Assembly: GCA_963844235.1 (NCBI GenBank)
Contig: CAWJNF010000008.1
Span: forward strand, 744,001-808,000
Direction of reading: 5' to 3'
Length of the DNA: 64,000 nt
DNA from: CAWJNF01 sp963844235
GTDB taxonomy: Bacteria; Actinomycetota; Thermoleophilia; Gaiellales; Gaiellaceae
Made by a program: the position numbers and the translations under genes. Below the pieces are notes generated by a model, which ran no database searches, was not told the DNA's origin, and saw only the letters and a program-made list of their open reading frames with translations. Below are positions 41,879-51,262 of the stretch, in pieces (position 1 is the first letter of the stretch; every line of letters starts with the position of its first letter).

Positions 41879-42468
41879 GACGTTGCGGCGACCGCCCGGT
41901 GAGCCGCTCGGGTGGCCGCGTCGGCGAGCCAGAGCGCACGCTGAACCCGTTCGTCCTCCTCGCGCATGGTCAGGTTGATGACGACGAGGTTCGCCGCCAT
42001 GCGCGCCCCCGCCTCGGCGAGGACGGCGGCGGCGGCAGCGTCGCCACGCAGGTTCTCGTTCCCGCGCTCGGCCACCTCGGCCGCGAGCTCGGCCACGTCG
42101 GTCGCGACCTCGGCGATGCGAAGCGGGACGTCGGCGGCCCGGGCCAGCGCATCGCCGATCTCGCGGTCGCGCGCCTCGGGATCCCCGCTCCGCGGTGCCC
42201 GGAGAGCCTCGAGCGCCTGTTCGTACGCCACCGCATCCTCGTCGGCCAGAGGCGCCGCGCGCTTGCGCAGCGCCTCCCCCTGTGCAACCGCTCCCGCCGC
42301 TCCGTCCCAGTGCTCGACGGAAAAGCGTGCCGCCATCGTCGCAAGCCCGGCCGCCAGCGTGACGGCGATCGCCGCGACGGAGCCGCCCCCAGGCGCCGGC
42401 GTCCGCGCGGAGACGCGCTCGAGCAGCTCGGCGACCGTGTTGTCGAGAAAGGACGACCCTCCGTCCAT
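41875..42468 (-). CDS. Cyclodeaminase/cyclohydrolase family protein (FTCD C-terminal type)
   Basis: The 197-residue helical protein has the family hallmark SARTPAPGGGSVAAIAVTLA near residue 20, then LRKRAAPLADEDAVAYEQAL and the C-terminal GARMAANLVVINLTM. Homologs include formimidoyl-THF cyclodeaminase and methenyl-THF cyclohydrolase FchA. A one-carbon folate reaction is likely, but the exact one is unclear. It is the first gene of an operon with a sigma factor and a small protein, all joined by 4-base overlaps. Confidence 0.85.
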   Translation of the reverse strand: MDGGSSFLDNTVAELLERVSARTPAPGGGSVAAIAVTLAAGLATMAARFSVEHWDGAAGAVAQGEALRKRAAPLADEDAVAYEQALEALRAPRSGDPEARDREIGDALARAADVPLRIAEVATDVAELAAEVAERGNENLRGDAAAAAVLAEAGARMAANLVVINLTMREEDERVQRALWLADAATRAAHRAVAATS

Positions 42469-42538
42469 CGGTACATCGTAAGCTGACCGCGCTGCCCCGG
42501 GTGCGACGCGCTCGCTGCGGCCCTAGTATCCGGTGCCG

Positions 42539-42961
42539 ATGGCGACCGATCGCATCGACATGCTCGCGCGAGTCGCCGTCTTCGAGGGGCTTTCGCAGCC
42601 ACAGCTTCGGGAGGTCGCCGAGCTCTTCCGCGAGCTCGTCTTCGAGGCCGGCTCGACCGTCATCCGAGAGCACGAGCGCGGGGCCCGCGTGCTCGCGTTC
42701 TTCGTGGTCGTCGAGGGCGAGGCGGCCGTGACGCTCGCGGGGAAGCACCTTGGGACGCTCCGTGCCGGCGACCATTTCGGCGAGATGGCGCTCTTCTCGG
42801 ACAGCCCGCGGACGGCAACGGTGACGGCGAAGAGCGAACTGCGCTGCCTCGCGCTGTCCTCCTGGGAGTTTCGCTCGTTCGTCGAGGCCCATCCGCCCGT
42901 CGCGTGGCTCCTGCTCGAGACGATCGCGGCGCGGATGGAACGAGTCGCCGATCAGCCCTGA
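42539..42961 (+). CDS. Cyclic-nucleotide-binding domain protein
   Basis: The 140-residue protein is a single cNMP domain: ARVAVFEGLSQPQLREVAEL, then STVIREHERGARVLAFFVVV, GEAAVTLAGKHLGTLRAGDH and the phosphate-binding cassette FGEMALFSDSPRTATVTA. The cassette keeps the Glu and Arg used for cAMP/cGMP. There is no helix-turn-helix or effector domain, so it is not a CRP regulator by itself. A GTG at 42533 is an alternative start. It converges with a transporter carrying a similar domain. Confidence 0.82.
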   Translation: MATDRIDMLARVAVFEGLSQPQLREVAELFRELVFEAGSTVIREHERGARVLAFFVVVEGEAAVTLAGKHLGTLRAGDHFGEMALFSDSPRTATVTAKSELRCLALSSWEFRSFVEAHPPVAWLLLETIAARMERVADQP

Positions 42962-44638
42962 TCACGCGCCGCCCGGCGGCCGGCGGCCGGCGCCGAGGCG
43001 CGAGACGACGACCGCGTCAGCCGCCTCCGCGCTGCTCGCATGCCCCGTCACGGCGCCGAGGAACTCCGCCGCTTCGAGCGCCAGCAGCGAGCAACTCGTC
43101 GACGCCGCCACCGTCGCCGTGCGGGGCACGTCGCGCACGAGCGCGATCTCGCCGAAGAACTCCCCCGGGCCGAGCGTGCGAAGGAGCCGGCCCGCGGCCC
43201 GGACCTCGACCTCCCCCCGGTCGATCACGTAGAAGCGGTCGCCTCGATCGCCCTCGTGGAACACGGTCTGACCGGCCTCCACCTCGACGGCGGCAAGCGA
43301 GCCTGCCAGATGCTCCAGCGCCGGGGCCGGTAGCGGAGCAAGGAACGGCACACGGCGCAGGAGCACCAGCCGTTCGCCCGGGACCGGGGCGGCCGCGTCG
43401 ATCCGCGCGAACCGGCGCCAGCAGAGGAGGGTGAGGGCGGGCAGGGAAACGCCGGTGGCGATCAGCGCGCCCTCGAGGCCGAGCCAGCCCTTGAGCGCAG
43501 GCGCTAGCGCCGAGCCCGCCGCCATCATCGCCAGCAACAGGCTGTTGAAGACGCCGAAGGCGCGCGCGAGAACCTCGTCGCGTACCCCGCGCTGCAGCAG
43601 CGTCATTCCTGCGACGTCGGCAACCGTGTTCGAGAGGCCGACGATACCGAGCAGGACGAGGACGACGGCGTGCTCAGGCCAGATGGGTATGAGCGCGATC
43701 GGAGCCCCCCAGAGCACCATGCTGGCGCCGAACGCGAGCGAGAGCCGGCGGCCGACGAGACCAGCCGCGAGGAACGCTCCGGCCAGCCCGCCCACCCCGA
43801 GCGCCGCGAGCAGCGAGCCGAAGCCCTCCTCACCGGTATCCAGCAACTCGAACGAGATCGGCACGAGGAGGACGTAGAGCACCCCCCACACCAGCACCTG
43901 GGCTGCGAAGAGCCCGACGAGCAGGCGCAGGGGCGGGTCCCGGACAATCGCCTCGCCCCCCGCGACGAGTTCCCGCACGACGCCACCTGCGTCATCATCA
44001 TCCTCATCCGTGCGGCCTGCGACGGCCGCCTCGTCGTGGCGCACGCCGGCGATGAGCGCCGCCGACCAGACGAAGGCGCCGGCGGTGAGCGCGAGGCAGG
44101 CGGCCGGCTCGGCGACGGCGAGGAGCACGCCTGCGATGGCCGGCCCTGCGAAGGACATCAAGCTCTCGAGGGTGCTCGTCGCGACGTTCGCGGCGGTCAG
44201 CTCGTCCGGCGTTCGGGCCAGCGTGGGGAGAATCGCGGCCTCCGCAGGGCGAAATGCCGTAGCGGTGACCGCGACGACCGCGGCAATCGCGTAGATCGAC
44301 CCGATCGGCGCGTCGGCGAAAGCGAGCGCGCTCGCTGCGCAGACGAGGACGGCTCGCACGAGGTCTGCGCCGATCATCACCCGTCGGCGCGGAAAGCGGT
44401 CGCCGAGCAGCGCGAGGAACGGCCCGGCGAGCGCCGCGGGGAGCATCTGCACGAGCACGACGACGCTGACCGCGCCGGTGCCGGCCGAGCGAAACGCCAG
44501 CACGGCGAGCGCGACGGACGCAGCCCAGCTCCCGATCTCGGAGCCCGCGAAGGCAAGCTGGATCCGGCGCAGATCGGGGTTCGCGAAGACGCCGGCAAAG
44601 GCCGTGCGCGACTCACGTAGGGCTGCGGCCGCGCCCAC
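42962..44638 (-). CDS. MFS transporter fused to a C-terminal cyclic-nucleotide-binding domain
   Basis: The GTG at 44638 gives 558 residues. About 12 membrane helices fill residues 20-415 with MFS loop LGDRFPRRRVMIGADLVRAV. After a linker, residues 430-535 are a cNMP domain: FLAPLPAPALEHLAGSLAAV, then HEGDRGDRFYVIDRGEVEV and FFGEIALVRDVPRTATVAA. Such fusions suggest transport gated by cAMP or cGMP. The solute is unknown. The stop at 42962 touches the end of the convergent single-domain cNMP gene. A GAF protein gene ends 32 bases upstream. Confidence 0.85.
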   Translation of the reverse strand: MGAAAALRESRTAFAGVFANPDLRRIQLAFAGSEIGSWAASVALAVLAFRSAGTGAVSVVVLVQMLPAALAGPFLALLGDRFPRRRVMIGADLVRAVLVCAASALAFADAPIGSIYAIAAVVAVTATAFRPAEAAILPTLARTPDELTAANVATSTLESLMSFAGPAIAGVLLAVAEPAACLALTAGAFVWSAALIAGVRHDEAAVAGRTDEDDDDAGGVVRELVAGGEAIVRDPPLRLLVGLFAAQVLVWGVLYVLLVPISFELLDTGEEGFGSLLAALGVGGLAGAFLAAGLVGRRLSLAFGASMVLWGAPIALIPIWPEHAVVLVLLGIVGLSNTVADVAGMTLLQRGVRDEVLARAFGVFNSLLLAMMAAGSALAPALKGWLGLEGALIATGVSLPALTLLCWRRFARIDAAAPVPGERLVLLRRVPFLAPLPAPALEHLAGSLAAVEVEAGQTVFHEGDRGDRFYVIDRGEVEVRAAGRLLRTLGPGEFFGEIALVRDVPRTATVAASTSCSLLALEAAEFLGAVTGHASSAEAADAVVVSRLGAGRRPPGGA

Positions 44639-44669
44639 CGGCGTCAGTGCTCGCGGCGCCCTCGCCGGG

Positions 44670-45263
44670 TCACGGCTCGGGCCCGAGCAGCTCTGCGAGC
44701 GCCTCCAGCAGCCGGTCGGCGGCGCGTCGCCGCCCGCCCTCGAGGTCGTCGACCGCCGCCACGAGACGTGCGGCCGGGCCGGTCTCGACCTGACCCCCGC
44801 GTCTGGCGCCGGCCAGGAGGTCGAGCGCGATCGCCGCCTGCTCGGCGAAGAGACCCAGCAGCTCGATCTCCTCGAGGGCCGACCGGGAGCGATCACGGCG
44901 GTCGAGCACCGACAGCACGCCGAGCGGCCGGTCCCCCGAGACGAGCGGAACGGCCATGATCCCCGACGGGACGTAGCCGGTCGCCTCGGCGGCCTCCCTC
45001 GCGAAGCGAGGATCCTGCTCGACCTGCTCGACCACGAGCGGCTGGCGCGTGGCGAGCACGGAGCCCGCGATGCCCGTGCCAGCCGGGAACCGCCGGCCGA
45101 CGAGCTCGTCGGAGCCCTGCCCGGCGACCGCCTCGAAGACGAGCTCGCCTCGCTCCTCGTCGTAGAGGAAGACCGACGAGGCGGCCGCACCGAAGATCGC
45201 CCGGGCGGCCTCGACGATCGCCTGGAGCAGCGCCCTGTGCTGCGCCTCCGCGGGCTGGCTCAC
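44670..45263 (-). CDS. GAF-domain protein
   Basis: The GTG at 45263 overlaps the subtilase stop (GTGA). The 197-residue protein has a full GAF domain: ALLQAIVEAARAIFGAAASS, then FRRFPAGTGIAGSVL-like GRRFPAGTGIAGSVLATRQP, DPRFAREAAEATGYVPSGIM, AVPLVSGDRPLGVLSVLDRR. A helical tail follows. GAF domains bind small ligands or mediate dimerisation. No output domain is attached, so it may act through a partner. The tight coupling to the protease gene suggests joint function. Confidence 0.85.
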   Translation of the reverse strand: MSQPAEAQHRALLQAIVEAARAIFGAAASSVFLYDEERGELVFEAVAGQGSDELVGRRFPAGTGIAGSVLATRQPLVVEQVEQDPRFAREAAEATGYVPSGIMAVPLVSGDRPLGVLSVLDRRDRSRSALEEIELLGLFAEQAAIALDLLAGARRGGQVETGPAARLVAAVDDLEGGRRRAADRLLEALAELLGPEP

Positions 45264-46093
45264 GGGCCGTCCGCCACGTTCGTCGCAGTGAGGTAGAGCA
45301 CGCTCTTCAGCTGGAATGGAGTCAGCTCCGGGTGCTTTGAAAGCACGAGCGCGCAGACGCCGGCGAGGTGCGGCGTGGCCAGGCTGTTCCCCGTCGCCAG
45401 CAGGTTCCCGCCTCCCGGCCACGCGACCTCGACGTCGACCCCGCGCGCGAAGAACTCCACCGGCGGGCGCGGGTTGTAGTGCCAGACGAGCGGCTCCGTC
45501 AGCTCGTGGCTCCCCACGGAGAGCACAGACGCGAACCGCCAGGGATAGCTCTCGATCGCGAGGTTGTGCGCAGAGCACACGAGCACGGTGCGTCCGAAGT
45601 AGGCTCGATCGGCGAGGTCGTGCAGAGCGAGCGCGAACTGACGCTTGCGCGTCGAGAGGCTCATGTTGACGACGCCGTAGCCTTCCTCGACCGCCCAACG
45701 GAGGCCGGCGAGCAGGATGTCGCCCGAGCCCGTCGAGTCCGGCCCGAGCACACGGACGCTTGCGAGCTCGACCCCCGGCGCCAGCGCGCGCACGATGCCG
45801 GCGCAGGCGGTGCCGTGACCGCTCGCGTCGCCTTCGCTGTCCTCCTCGACGGCGATCTCGTCCTCGCCCCCGGTGACGACGACCGCCCGATCGACCCCTC
45901 CCACGAGCGGATGGCCGGCCTCGACGCCGGAGTCGACGATGGCGACACGCACGCCCGTGCCCGTCGCGCCGCCGAGCGCCCACTCGCGCGTCACGCCGTC
46001 CGGCCAGTTCGGCGCGAGACGCTCCTCGGCACCGGCGGGCAGGCTCCACGCGGGGAGCTCGCCGTCGGCGGTCGCCTGGTCCCGGTCCGGCAT
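45260..46093 (-). CDS. Intracellular-type S8 subtilase
   Basis: The 277-residue protein has the subtilisin triad: Asp in VRVAIVDSGVEAGHPLVGG near residue 54, His in ASGHGTACAGI near 93 and Ser in ATGNSLATPHLAGVCALVL near 245, where GNSLATP replaces the usual GTSMAAP. The oxyanion Asn may be the one in LVCSAHNL. There is no signal peptide and no long propeptide, so it probably acts in the cytosol. Cytosolic subtilases can process peptides or regulators. It is the first gene of a run with GAF and MFS-cNMP genes. Confidence 0.85.
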   Translation of the reverse strand: MPDRDQATADGELPAWSLPAGAEERLAPNWPDGVTREWALGGATGTGVRVAIVDSGVEAGHPLVGGVDRAVVVTGGEDEIAVEEDSEGDASGHGTACAGIVRALAPGVELASVRVLGPDSTGSGDILLAGLRWAVEEGYGVVNMSLSTRKRQFALALHDLADRAYFGRTVLVCSAHNLAIESYPWRFASVLSVGSHELTEPLVWHYNPRPPVEFFARGVDVEVAWPGGGNLLATGNSLATPHLAGVCALVLSKHPELTPFQLKSVLYLTATNVADGP

Positions 46094-46151
46094 GGCGGCA
46101 TCCTACGGTTCCATGCCGCGATCCTACGGCTAGTAGGATCGCGCCGGAACC

Positions 46152-46748
46152 ATGCTCGACCCGGAGACAGCCGATCCCGATCCGCTCGCCGAGTTCGCTC
46201 GCTGGCTCGCGGACGCCTTCGCGAGCGGGATCCAGAACGCCGACGCCTGCGCGGTCGCGACCGCGGCCGCCGACGGGAGACCGTCCGTGCGCTTCGTCCT
46301 CTGCAAGGGCGCGGACGCGCGCGGCTTCGTCTTCTACACGAACACCGAGAGCCGCAAGGCAGGTGAGCTCGCCGAGAACGCGCAGGGGGCTCTGGCCTTC
46401 TACTGGAGCGGCCTCGGGCGTCAGGTGCGGGTGACGGGCCACGTCGAGCCCGTGTCCCGGGACGAGGCGGAGGCGTACTTCCGGTCGCGGCCGCTCGGCT
46501 CGCAGCTCGGCGCCTGGGCATCGCCACAGAGCCGTCCAATCCGCTCGCGGGAGGAGCTCGAGAGCCTCGTGACCGAGGTCACCGAGCGCTATCGGGCAGC
46601 CGAGCCGCCGCTGCCGCCGCACTGGGGCGGCTACCGCGTGGTCCCGCGCGAGATCGAGCTCTGGCAGCATCGGGAAGACCGGCTGCACGACCGCGTTCTC
46701 TACACCCGCGTCGACGACGGCTGGCGACGCGAGCGGCTCGCCCCATGA
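46152..46748 (+). CDS. pdxH: Pyridoxamine 5'-phosphate oxidase
   Basis: The 198-residue FMN enzyme has RPSVRFVLCKGADARGFVFY with TNTESRKAGELAENAQGALA, then WSGLGRQVRVTGHVEPVS, QSRPIRSREELE, PPLPPHWGGYRVVPREIELW and RLHDRVLYTR, all PdxH hallmarks in order. It oxidises pyridoxamine or pyridoxine phosphate to PLP. It is normal in length and starts at the first ATG. It diverges from the subtilase gene with 58 bases between. Confidence 0.94.
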   Translation: MLDPETADPDPLAEFARWLADAFASGIQNADACAVATAAADGRPSVRFVLCKGADARGFVFYTNTESRKAGELAENAQGALAFYWSGLGRQVRVTGHVEPVSRDEAEAYFRSRPLGSQLGAWASPQSRPIRSREELESLVTEVTERYRAAEPPLPPHWGGYRVVPREIELWQHREDRLHDRVLYTRVDDGWRRERLAP

Positions 46749-46754
46749 AACGCC

Positions 46755-46779
46755 GGGGCCGGATATATCCGGCCCCTAC
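46755..46779. repeat. Palindromic element copy after pdxH
   Basis: GGGGCCGGAT and ATCCGGCCCC flank AT, then TAC. The ten-base arms are perfect. It lies six bases after the pdxH stop codon. The rest of the gap to 46944 shows nothing recognisable. Confidence 0.8.
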
Positions 46780-46944
46780 GAACGGGCGGGTCGGGGGCCC
46801 GCTTCCCTACGGAGGGCGAGCTCGTTGCCGCTGACGTCCTCCGCCGCGGTCGGTCGTTTCGGCGTCGCCGGGCTTCGCCCCCGACGCCTCGCCGCGAGAC
46901 ACGCGTGGACAATCCAAGGAGGGATTCCACGGGGCAACCAGGCC

Positions 46945-48854
46945 CTACTGCATCTCAGGGTCGACGGCCACGTGGGCGTAGGCGGTCGTGCCGCTGAACT
47001 GGTCGTAGTCCCACTTCACGACGGCGGGCCCGGTTATCTGGATGTTGTTCGCGAAGAGGTACGGAACCCAGGGCACGACCTCCTCCATCAGCTTCTTGTC
47101 GAGCTCCTCGAAGCAGACGCGGCGCTCGTCGCCCGACAGCGCGCCGCACGCGTCGATGTCCCCGTCGACGCTCGGCACGTCCTCGATCGAGCCCGTGGCC
47201 CCGAGCTCGGCGGCTTGTTCCGACGTGACGCCGACGAGCGAGTAGTTCGAGTTGCCCGTCGGGGTGAGCGTCCGGCTGTTGAAGAGGTAGAAGAAGAACG
47301 TGAAGGCGTCGGCATAGTCCTTGCCCCAGCCCGGCTGGGAGGAGATCGGAACGTTCCGCTCCACGGTCTGGATGACCGAGTACGAGTCGGCGAGCGTTCG
47401 CGTCCTGACTCCGATCCCGATCTGCTGAAGGCCGTCCTCGATCACGGGGATCATCTGCTGGCGGCTTGCCGCGTCGCCGGTGATGTGAACGAGGTTCGAG
47501 CACTCGGGCGCGTCGCAGAGGCCGTCGCCGTCGGTGTCATAGCGGGACTGCCTCATCTCCACCTTGGCCGCCTCGACGTCGCCGCGGCTGTCGGGCGTCG
47601 CGTACGGGTCGTAGCCCTCGAGCTCGTCGTCGAAGATCGGATCGGGAACGATGTGCGTGCCGATCTCGCCGGTGATGGGACCGCCCCAGGCGAGGCGCAG
47701 CGCCTGCTTGTCGAGCACGAGGTTGACCGCCTTGCGGACGTGGACGTCGTCGAAGGGCGGCTGGGTGAGGTTCATGGTGATGTACCACGTGCGGTCGCCG
47801 GAGCTGGCATGCAGGCTCGGGCTCAGCTCCTCGTCCTCGCTGTAGCGCTTCAGGACGGGGGTGTCTCGGTCGCGATCTCGTCCTCGATGAGACCGGCCTC
47901 GACCCGGTTGTAGATGTCGTCGTTGTTCGTGTTGATCCGCCATTCGAAACGATCGACGAAGTTCTCCCGTGCCTCCGGCGTGTCAGTGGCAGGGTCGTAG
48001 TCGGGGTTGCGCACCAGCGTGAGCGACGTGTCGCCGTCGAACCCGGAGATCGGCTCGAGCGTCTCGCAGCCCGACGCATCGAGGGCGTCCGAGCCCTCGA
48101 TCATGTACGGGCCCGAGGAGATGACGTAGCGGCCGTACTCGCCCGCCTGGTCGAAGCACCCGGCTACCTCCTCCGGAATCGGTCCGGTGGCGGGCATGGC
48201 GAGCCGGTAGAGGAAGTCGCCCGTCGGCTCGGTGAGCCGGAAGACGACGGTCTGCTCATCGGGTGTCTCGATGCCCGAGATCGTGTCTGCCGTCCCCTCG
48301 AGAAACTCGGGCATGCCCTCGATGACCTGGTAGTAGCCGCTGTACTGCGCGACGAGCGACGCGGTGCCGATGCGCTCGAACGCGAAGGCGATGTCGGCCG
48401 AGGTGATCTCGCGCGAGAGCGGTGGGCCGAACGCGATGCCGTCCTTGAGCGTGAACGTGTACGTGAGACCGTCGGGCGAGACCTCACCGAGATCGGTGGC
48501 GAGATCCGGAATGAGCTCGTTGCCGGCCGCACCGGCGGTGTGGCGGTAGCCGACGAGCGTACGGATGAGCAGGCTCGAGTAGATGCCCCAGACCTCGCCG
48601 AGGTACTCGCCCGTCGGGTCGAACCCGTTCGTGAAGTTGAACGACGCCTCCCAGTCCACGCGATAGACGCCTCCGGCCTCGGTCTCCGCTCCCGTCGCAG
48701 ACGGCGGCTCCGCACCCGGCTCGGCCGCCTGCGTGGCCGTCTCCGACGGCGTCGCCGGGGCCGCCTCTTCATCGCTCTCCCCACCGCCACATCCCGCCGC
48801 GAGGGCCGCGGCTGCGGCGACGGCCGCGATCCATGCAGGTCGCGAGCGTCTCAC
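46945..48854 (-). pseudogene. Peptide/oligopeptide ABC solute-binding lipoprotein with a single frameshift
   Basis: The ATG at 48854 opens a lipoprotein signal with lipobox LAAGC. A family 5 solute-binding domain follows (YTFTLKDGIAFGPPLSREIT, SSGPYMIEGSDALDASGC). This frame stops after DEIATETPPS. The next part, PVLKRYSEDEELSPSLH and WYITMNLTQPPFDDVHVRKA through VPWVPYLFANNIQI, is in another frame ending at 46945. The break coincides with a five-G run (47857-47861 on the plus strand), where one more base restores a 636-residue protein of normal family architecture. A homopolymer miscall is likely. No permease genes are adjacent. Confidence 0.8.
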
Positions 48855-49066
48855 TCGACACCTCCCCGTTGTCGATGCGCCGCCGCCGTTCCAGCCGGGG
48901 TACGGGCGAGAACGGCAGCGGCGCGCTTCTCTCAGACGCGAGGAGGTCCGCCTCCTGCGGCGAGGGCGTCCCTCCCCGCGCCACGCGCCCGATTGAACCG
49001 GCGCGCTCTAAGAGAACCGTGAGCCTGCGCGAAGAATTTCTTAGAGCGCCGAGGATCCGGCGCCGG

Positions 49067-50482
49067 CTAGGGCACGGGAACGGGAGGAGAAGGGTGCTCG
49101 CGCCGCGATTCCGACAGCTCGAGGAGCGAGCCCGCCAGGTCGAGCGTCAGCACGGCGCCGCCGTCGGGGCCGTTCGCGGCCGTCACGGTGCCGCCGTGCG
49201 CCTCCGCGACGTGTTTCACGATCGCGAGGCCCAGGCCCGACCCGGGAAGCTTGCGGGCCTCGAGCGAGCGGTAGAAGCGATCGAAGACATGCGGTAGGTC
49301 GTCGGGCGCGAAGCCGGGCCCGTGGTCGCGAACGGTCATGACGCCATCGCCGGTCGTTACCTCGATTGCGCCGCCCGGCGGGCTCCACTTGACCGCGTTG
49401 TCGAGCAGGTTCTTGACGGCGCGCAGGAGCAGGTCGGGAGAGCCCGCGACCGTCGTCGGCTCGAGATGCGGCTCGAGCAGCACGCCGGGAGCGCGGTGGC
49501 GCGTCCGCTCCACCGCCTCGTTCACGAGCAGATCCAGCCGGACGGGCTCCTTCGTGAGCTCCTGATGCTCGCCGCGGGCCAGCTCGACGAGGTCGGAGAC
49601 GAGGGCCGCCAGCTCCTCGACCTGGTCGACCGCCTCGCCGAGCACTTCGTCGCGCTCGTCGTCGGGGAGGTCGTCCTCGCGGCGCAGGAACTCGAGGTAG
49701 GTGCGGAGGCTCGTGACCGGCGTTCTGAGCTCGTGGGAGGCGTCCGCCACGAGCTGTCGCTGCGAGCGCTGCGATGCTTCGAGCGCCTCGAGCATCGCAT
49801 TGAAGTCCTTCGCGAGCTCGGCGAGCTCGTCCCTGCCCTCGGCGTCGACACGCGCACTGAGGTCGAGTGTCGAGCGGACCCGGCGTGTGGCGGCCCCCAG
49901 CCGCCTGATCGGGCGCGTGGCGCTGCGCGCGACGAGATGGCCGAACGCCGCGCCCAGCCCGAGGCCGGCCACCGTGAAGCCGGCGAGGATCAGGGTCAGG
50001 CGATCCAGGGTCGCATGGAGCTCGTCCAGAGGCCGGGCAAGCTGCACGGCGAGGCCCGCGCGGGTCGGCCCGGTGAGGACACGCAGGTGCTGGCCGTCGA
50101 CTTCGGCGTCGGCGAAGAACGCCGGCTCCTGACCGGCGGCGACCGCCCGCTCCCGCTCGCCAACCGGGAGGGTGACCTCGCCGCTGCGGCTGAGCGCGCT
50201 CGACAGGCTGGACGAGATCAGCTGCGCGAAGACCTCGGTACCGCCGAACGGCTGGTCGCCCAGCGGGTCGTCGATCGAGCTGAGACCCGACTCGGGTCGG
50301 GAGTCGGACGGCTGCGGCGCGAGCCGGTCGACCTCGAGAGCCTCGAGGCGATCCTCCAGCGAGCGGTCGATCTCGTCTCGCAGAGACTCGCGCACGCTGA
50401 GGTAGAGACCGGTCGACGCGGCGGCCACGGCGAGCGCGACAGCCGTGCCGGCGAGAATCGTGAGCCGGCGCTGCAGCGTCAT
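49067..50482 (-). CDS. Sensor histidine kinase (MprB/BaeS-like)
   Basis: The 471-residue protein has two membrane helices (residues 8-29 and about 163-185) around a 130-residue external sensor. A HAMP region (RPIRRLGAATRRVRSTLDLS) is followed by the H-box ADASHELRTPVTSLRTYLEF, N-box KNLLDNAVKWSPPGG, D-box VRDHGPGFAPDDL and G-box GSGLGLAIVKHV. It autophosphorylates on the H-box His and passes phosphate to the regulator encoded just upstream, whose gene overlaps its start by four bases. The signal is unknown. Confidence 0.93.
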   Translation of the reverse strand: MTLQRRLTILAGTAVALAVAAASTGLYLSVRESLRDEIDRSLEDRLEALEVDRLAPQPSDSRPESGLSSIDDPLGDQPFGGTEVFAQLISSSLSSALSRSGEVTLPVGERERAVAAGQEPAFFADAEVDGQHLRVLTGPTRAGLAVQLARPLDELHATLDRLTLILAGFTVAGLGLGAAFGHLVARSATRPIRRLGAATRRVRSTLDLSARVDAEGRDELAELAKDFNAMLEALEASQRSQRQLVADASHELRTPVTSLRTYLEFLRREDDLPDDERDEVLGEAVDQVEELAALVSDLVELARGEHQELTKEPVRLDLLVNEAVERTRHRAPGVLLEPHLEPTTVAGSPDLLLRAVKNLLDNAVKWSPPGGAIEVTTGDGVMTVRDHGPGFAPDDLPHVFDRFYRSLEARKLPGSGLGLAIVKHVAEAHGGTVTAANGPDGGAVLTLDLAGSLLELSESRREHPSPPVPVP

Positions 50483-51153
50483 GGCTCTCGCAGAGCGTAG
50501 CCCACGCCGTGCACCGTGTGGATCAGCCGCGGCTCCTCGCCCGCCTCGGTCTTGCGCCGTAGGTAGCCGATGTAGACGCCGAGCGAGTTCGAGCTCTCGG
50601 AGAGATCGACGCCCCAGACTCGCTCGAAGATCATAGTCCTCGTGAGCACCTGCCTCGGGTTGCGGAGGAACAGCTCGAGCAGCTGGAACTCGGTGCGCGT
50701 CAGCTCGATTTGCCGGCTGCCGCGGCGCGCCTCGTGACGGCGCAGATCGAGCACGAGGTCGCGAAAGGAGAGCTCGACAGAGGCGCCGTCGAACGTCGAC
50801 CGGCGCACGAGCGCGCGCAGCCGCGCCAGCAGCTCCTCGAGCGCGAACGGCTTCGCGAGGTAGTCGTCCGCCCCGGCGTCGAGCCCGGCGACGCGATCGC
50901 TCACTGCCTCTCGCGCCGTGAGCATGAGCACGGGCGTCCAGTTCCCCGCCACGCGCATGCGCCGGCAGACCTCGAGGCCGCTCATCTCGGGCATGAGCAC
51001 GTCGAGGATGACCACGTCCGGCGTGGCATCGGCGATCTTCCCCAGCGCCTCCGGCCCGTCAGCGGCGATGTCCACGTCGTAGCGCTCCGCCTGGAGCACC
51101 CGCCGGAGGGAGTCGCGAACGGCCGGCTCGTCGTCGACGATGAGCGCCCTCAC
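50479..51153 (-). CDS. OmpR/MprA-family response regulator
   Basis: The 224-residue protein has a receiver domain (RALIVDDEPAVRDSLRRVLQ, phosphoacceptor Asp52 in DVVILDVLMPEM, the Thr and Lys of MLTARE and DDYLAKPF). A winged-helix effector follows (LTRTEFQLLELFLRNPRQVL, YIGYLRRKTEAGEEPRLIHT, VHGVGYAL). It probably activates transcription when phosphorylated by the adjacent kinase. The gene order regulator-kinase with overlap matches mprAB-like pairs. Targets are unknown. Confidence 0.94.
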   Translation of the reverse strand: MRALIVDDEPAVRDSLRRVLQAERYDVDIAADGPEALGKIADATPDVVILDVLMPEMSGLEVCRRMRVAGNWTPVLMLTAREAVSDRVAGLDAGADDYLAKPFALEELLARLRALVRRSTFDGASVELSFRDLVLDLRRHEARRGSRQIELTRTEFQLLELFLRNPRQVLTRTMIFERVWGVDLSESSNSLGVYIGYLRRKTEAGEEPRLIHTVHGVGYALREP

Positions 51154-51262
51154 CCCTCCGCGACTGTACGCGATCGGTCTAAGAACGGCGTAAGAGGAGA
51201 CTCATTCGCCCGGCTTTCGGCACACCCGAGTCACACTCTTGACACCGTTCGTCACACACGTG

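Noticed and set aside
44639..45190. Upstream extension of the MFS-cNMP gene
   Set aside because: It is Ser/Arg-rich, overlaps the GAF gene completely and has no membrane segments.
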